Below are positions 4,757 to 6,749 of a DNA stretch of 6,749 nt, piece by piece. Origin of the DNA: an uncultured Acidimicrobiaceae bacterium (GTDB taxonomy: Bacteria > Actinomycetota > Acidimicrobiia > Acidimicrobiales > Ilumatobacteraceae); NCBI GenBank assembly GCA_903919215.1, contig CAIXHI010000275.1, positions 1 to 6,749 of the forward strand. Reading direction: 5' to 3'. The position numbers and the translations under genes are program-made. Position 1 is the first letter of the stretch. Each line of letters begins with the position of its first letter. The notes below the pieces were generated by a model that worked only from the letters and a program-made list of their open reading frames with translations, was not told the DNA's origin and did no database searches.

Positions 4757-6574
4757 GTAGAAGGTGGTGCGGCGCACCGGTTGGAACAGGTGCACGAGGT
4801 GACTGCACTGCGGGTCGGCCGGGCAGTCGGCGCACACCGGGGTGGCAACTTCCGGGCAGCGGTGGCGCATCTGGAACAAGAACCAGTCGACGGCACCCAT
4901 CGTGCGTCCGCTGCGTTCGCAGAGGCGAGCGACAGCGTGGAACGTGGCTCGGCGAATGGCCGACTCCTCGCCCTCGTCGAGCACGGTGCGAGCCTGCACC
5001 TTTGCCGCCAGTTGCGCGTCGTCGATGGCGACCATGCCCGTGCGCAGGCAACTGCGCTGCACGTGGTAGTCGACGATCGGCGGTGCATCGTCGCGCTCCG
5101 CAGCGGGCAACAGCTGCTCGGGGCGTTGGCGCAGGATCACGCCCAGCAGCGCTGACCTCTTACGCAGCGGGTCTTCGCGGTAACCACCGACATGGTCAAG
5201 CAGTGTGAGCAGCGAACGCAGCGGGTGTGCGGTGGCTGCGGCCACGCTGATGAGTTCGGTCGGAGTGAGGCCCAGGTGCTGCATCGTGGTTCCGTAGGCG
5301 GCTGCCAGTTCCGCGCACAGGTTGGGTTCGGGGAACGGGTCGCTGCCGTCGTCGGCGACCGCGGCCGCATGCCACGTGTCGGCGGTGACTGCGGCCTGGC
5401 CGGCGGCCGACATCGCGTTCGGGTCGGCCGCCGCCCAGCGCCGATACACGGCCCACAGATAGTCGCTGCCCTTGCGCGTCGTGCCGTCGATGGCGTCGAT
5501 CATCGACCGGTCCCAGTGGTCGTCGGCCGAGTACCAGAACCCGAACTGCTGCAGCGTCGCCGCGGCGAACCAGTCGATCGTCGCGGGGTCGCCGACCGCG
5601 GGAAACAGATCGCCGGTGAAGTCGAAGCCACGCAGGTCGGCCATCCCGGACACGAGTTCCGCCATACGGTCGACCACGTCGGTGTTGACACGCTCCCGAT
5701 GATCAGCGTGAGGCAACGGCGGCGGACCGGGTTGCCACAGCATCGTCGGGCCGAGGGCCGTCACCATCTCGGCCGCGGCGGCGTTGCCGCGACGCGCCGC
5801 CTCCACCGGGTGGTCGCCCAACAGCAGGCGAGCCACGGTGGTGCCGCAGAACGTGTCACCTGCGCCTGTCGGGTCGACGACCGCGACCGGGTGGCCGGTG
5901 AGGTCGGTGCGGTGGTCGCCCTGGAACACGCTGACCCCGCTGGCCCCACGGGTGACGAAACGCAGTTGCCCGGGTGCGGGCGCGGAGGATGCGGTATCGC
6001 CGAACAGCAGGCTCTGCTCGGCGGCGTTGCAGAACGACAGGTCGGTGGTCGACAGTGTGGCGCGCACCAGGGCGGTCTCCAGCTGTGCGGCTTTGCCGTA
6101 GGTGGAGCCGACGGTGAGGCAGCCGCGCTCGCGCAGCGCGTCGACGAACTTGCGCTGCAATCCGGCGTCCATGAACGGCACGCAGTACGCGCACGATGGC
6201 ATGTCGGCAATCAGGTCGAGCAGCGCAGGCGTCATCTCCGGCTCGGCCCCGAGGTACTCGCGGAACAGGGTGATCGCGCCACCGTCGTCGTAGGCGATCT
6301 CGAAGCGCGGCAGCTCGGCGACAGGCACGATCGGGCCGACCCAATTCAGCAACCGCCGCGCGGGCTCGAGTTCGGGCGGCATCGGGTCGGGTACGGGCGC
6401 GAGCATCGTCACCTGCACGCCGGCACGCACTGCGGCGAGCGCGGTGTACAGGCCGGCACCACCGGGCGTTGCCACGGGCTCGCCGTCGATGTGGATGAGG
6501 TCCAGCGATGCGCCACCCACCACCAGCAGCCGCGGTGCACCCGTCGCCCGCACCCAACGTTCAGCCCAACTCAT
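4754..6574 (-). CDS. Fusion protein: PfkB-family (ribokinase-like) kinase + Qng1/EndoIII-like glycosylase-fold domain with 4Fe-4S motif
   Basis: A 606-residue two-domain protein read in one uninterrupted frame. Residues about 14-285 are a PfkB kinase: LLVVGGASLDLI (16-27), the substrate-side GGAGLYTALAAVRAG (38-52), and the C-terminal signature DPTGAGDTFCG (234-244) with catalytic Asp240. Residues about 310-606 resemble queuosine-nucleotide glycosidase Qng1 (DUF2419) in motif order: LQQFGFWY (341-348), KGSDYLWAVYRRW (368-380), LRKRSALL (470-477), VDYHVQRSCLRTG (501-513), EESAIRRATFHAVARL (536-551) and VDWFLF (562-567). The VDYHV segment also matches the catalytic-Asp motif of EndoIII (VDTHV), and the end carries Cys573, 581, 584 and 590 (CX7CX2CX5C), close to EndoIII's CX6CX2CX5C iron-sulfur loop. 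No DNA-binding GVG helix-hairpin-helix is seen. I infer a nucleoside kinase plus nucleotide glycosidase; substrate unknown. The ATG at 6574 is preferred: a -10 box lies seven bases upstream and homology begins soon after. PfkB is certain; the C-terminal assignment is moderately sure. Confidence 0.8.
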   Translation of the reverse strand: MSWAERWVRATGAPRLLVVGGASLDLIHIDGEPVATPGGAGLYTALAAVRAGVQVTMLAPVPDPMPPELEPARRLLNWVGPIVPVAELPRFEIAYDDGGAITLFREYLGAEPEMTPALLDLIADMPSCAYCVPFMDAGLQRKFVDALRERGCLTVGSTYGKAAQLETALVRATLSTTDLSFCNAAEQSLLFGDTASSAPAPGQLRFVTRGASGVSVFQGDHRTDLTGHPVAVVDPTGAGDTFCGTTVARLLLGDHPVEAARRGNAAAAEMVTALGPTMLWQPGPPPLPHADHRERVNTDVVDRMAELVSGMADLRGFDFTGDLFPAVGDPATIDWFAAATLQQFGFWYSADDHWDRSMIDAIDGTTRKGSDYLWAVYRRWAAADPNAMSAAGQAAVTADTWHAAAVADDGSDPFPEPNLCAELAAAYGTTMQHLGLTPTELISVAAATAHPLRSLLTLLDHVGGYREDPLRKRSALLGVILRQRPEQLLPAAERDDAPPIVDYHVQRSCLRTGMVAIDDAQLAAKVQARTVLDEGEESAIRRATFHAVARLCERSGRTMGAVDWFLFQMRHRCPEVATPVCADCPADPQCSHLVHLFQPVRRTTFY

Positions 6575-6581
6575 GCGGTCG

Positions 6582-6587
6582 ACACTA
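6582..6587 (-). promoter_or_regulatory. -10 box for a probably leaderless kinase-fusion transcript
   Basis: TAGTGT on the minus strand ends seven bases before the ATG at 6574, the same geometry as at selO. There is no Shine-Dalgarno sequence, and the -35 region is unconvincing. Confidence 0.55.
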
Positions 6588-6650
6588 ACGAGCCGTTCAA
6601 CCGCGGAGCCTTGCGTGGGGAGCGCGCCCGGCGCGGCGAGCCGTGTCGCG

Positions 6651-6703
6651 TGGGCGCGATTCGTGCCGTTGCTGTCCAGTGGGCGCGCTTCGTGCCGGCG
6701 CTG
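6651..6703. repeat. Two imperfect 24-bp direct repeats upstream of the kinase-fusion gene
   Basis: Bases 6651-6674 and 6680-6703 match at 21 of 24 positions (core TGGGCGCG, A or C, TTCGTGCCG), with a 29-bp offset. They lie 77-129 bp upstream of the fusion gene's start codon in DNA with no supported gene. Spacing near three helical turns would suit cooperative regulator binding, but this is speculative. Confidence 0.6.
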
Positions 6704-6719
6704 CGCAAGAAGCGCGCCC
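6681..6719. repeat. 11-bp perfect inverted repeat upstream of the kinase-fusion gene
   Basis: GGGCGCGCTTC (6681-6691) is exactly complementary to GAAGCGCGCCC (6709-6719), with a 17-base spacer. The right arm shares AGCGCGCCCG with 6621-6630. It could be an operator, or the terminator of a gene beyond the right edge; no T-run follows on either strand. Confidence 0.55.
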
Positions 6720-6749
6720 GTGGGAGCTGGCTCGGTCACCAGCGGCACG

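Noticed and set aside
4754..5690. C-terminal half of the fusion read as a DNA-repair endonuclease III.
   Set aside because: The VDYHV and four-cysteine features fit, but no GVG helix-hairpin-helix or catalytic Lys is seen and the other motifs follow Qng1 better. Kept only as an alternative.
6575..6748. Upstream in-frame extension of the kinase-fusion gene to the right edge.
   Set aside because: The extra 58 residues show no PfkB similarity, the region is full of repeats, and a -10 box lies just before the ATG at 6574. An upstream start cannot be fully excluded because the window ends there.
6651..6749. A plus-strand open frame starting at a GTG near the right edge, containing WARFVPALRKKRARG.
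   Set aside because: It overlaps the repeat cluster, has no recognisable domain or ribosome binding site, and is cut by the window edge.

Overview
This is a GC-rich chromosomal window with strong G/C preference at third codon positions, mixed gene orientation and several promoters placed directly against start codons. A SigK-type ECF sigma factor next to a secreted fasciclin lipoprotein also fits an actinobacterium. The class Acidimicrobiia (Ilumatobacter-like) is my best guess, but it is an inference from style and not a database result.

Layout, left to right. (1) Bases 1-259, minus strand: N-terminal part of an ECF sigma factor resembling SigK; its C-terminus lies off the left edge. (2) Bases 260-490: sigma leader plus a strong hairpin at 413-446 that probably ends the fasciclin transcript. 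(3) Bases 491-1078, minus: a fasciclin-domain lipoprotein with a strong ribosome binding site and a candidate ECF promoter upstream. In mycobacteria SigK drives fasciclin proteins (MPT70/MPT83), so genes 1 and 3 are probably one regulatory unit. (4) Bases 1201-2709, minus: SelO, a pseudokinase-fold protein AMPylase. (5) Bases 2710-2806: a 97-bp divergent promoter region. (6) Bases 2807-3967, plus: an HtpX-like M48 membrane zinc protease. (7) Bases 4040-4704, plus: a type II toxin-antitoxin operon (Phd-type antitoxin, PIN/VapC toxin) with a 4-base overlap, flanked by an exact 18-bp direct repeat. (8) Bases 4754-6574, minus: a two-domain protein with an N-terminal PfkB/ribokinase-family kinase and a C-terminal domain resembling the Qng1 (DUF2419)/EndoIII glycosylase fold and ending in a four-cysteine iron-sulfur motif. 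(9) Bases 6575-6749: no supported gene; it holds the promoter of gene 8 and a cluster of direct and inverted repeats.

How they work together. The sigma/fasciclin pair looks like a cell-envelope regulon. SelO and HtpX are independent housekeeping stress/quality-control genes that share a divergent promoter region. The toxin-antitoxin cassette looks inserted between two convergent genes. The most novel item is the kinase-glycosylase fusion. Its domain order suggests a self-contained nucleoside salvage enzyme: phosphorylate a (possibly modified) nucleoside, then cleave the nucleotide to base plus ribose-5-phosphate. This parallels known pseudouridine kinase/pseudouridine-5'-phosphate glycosidase fusions and the nucleotide preference of Qng1. 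No rRNA, tRNA, CRISPR array or transposase gene was seen.
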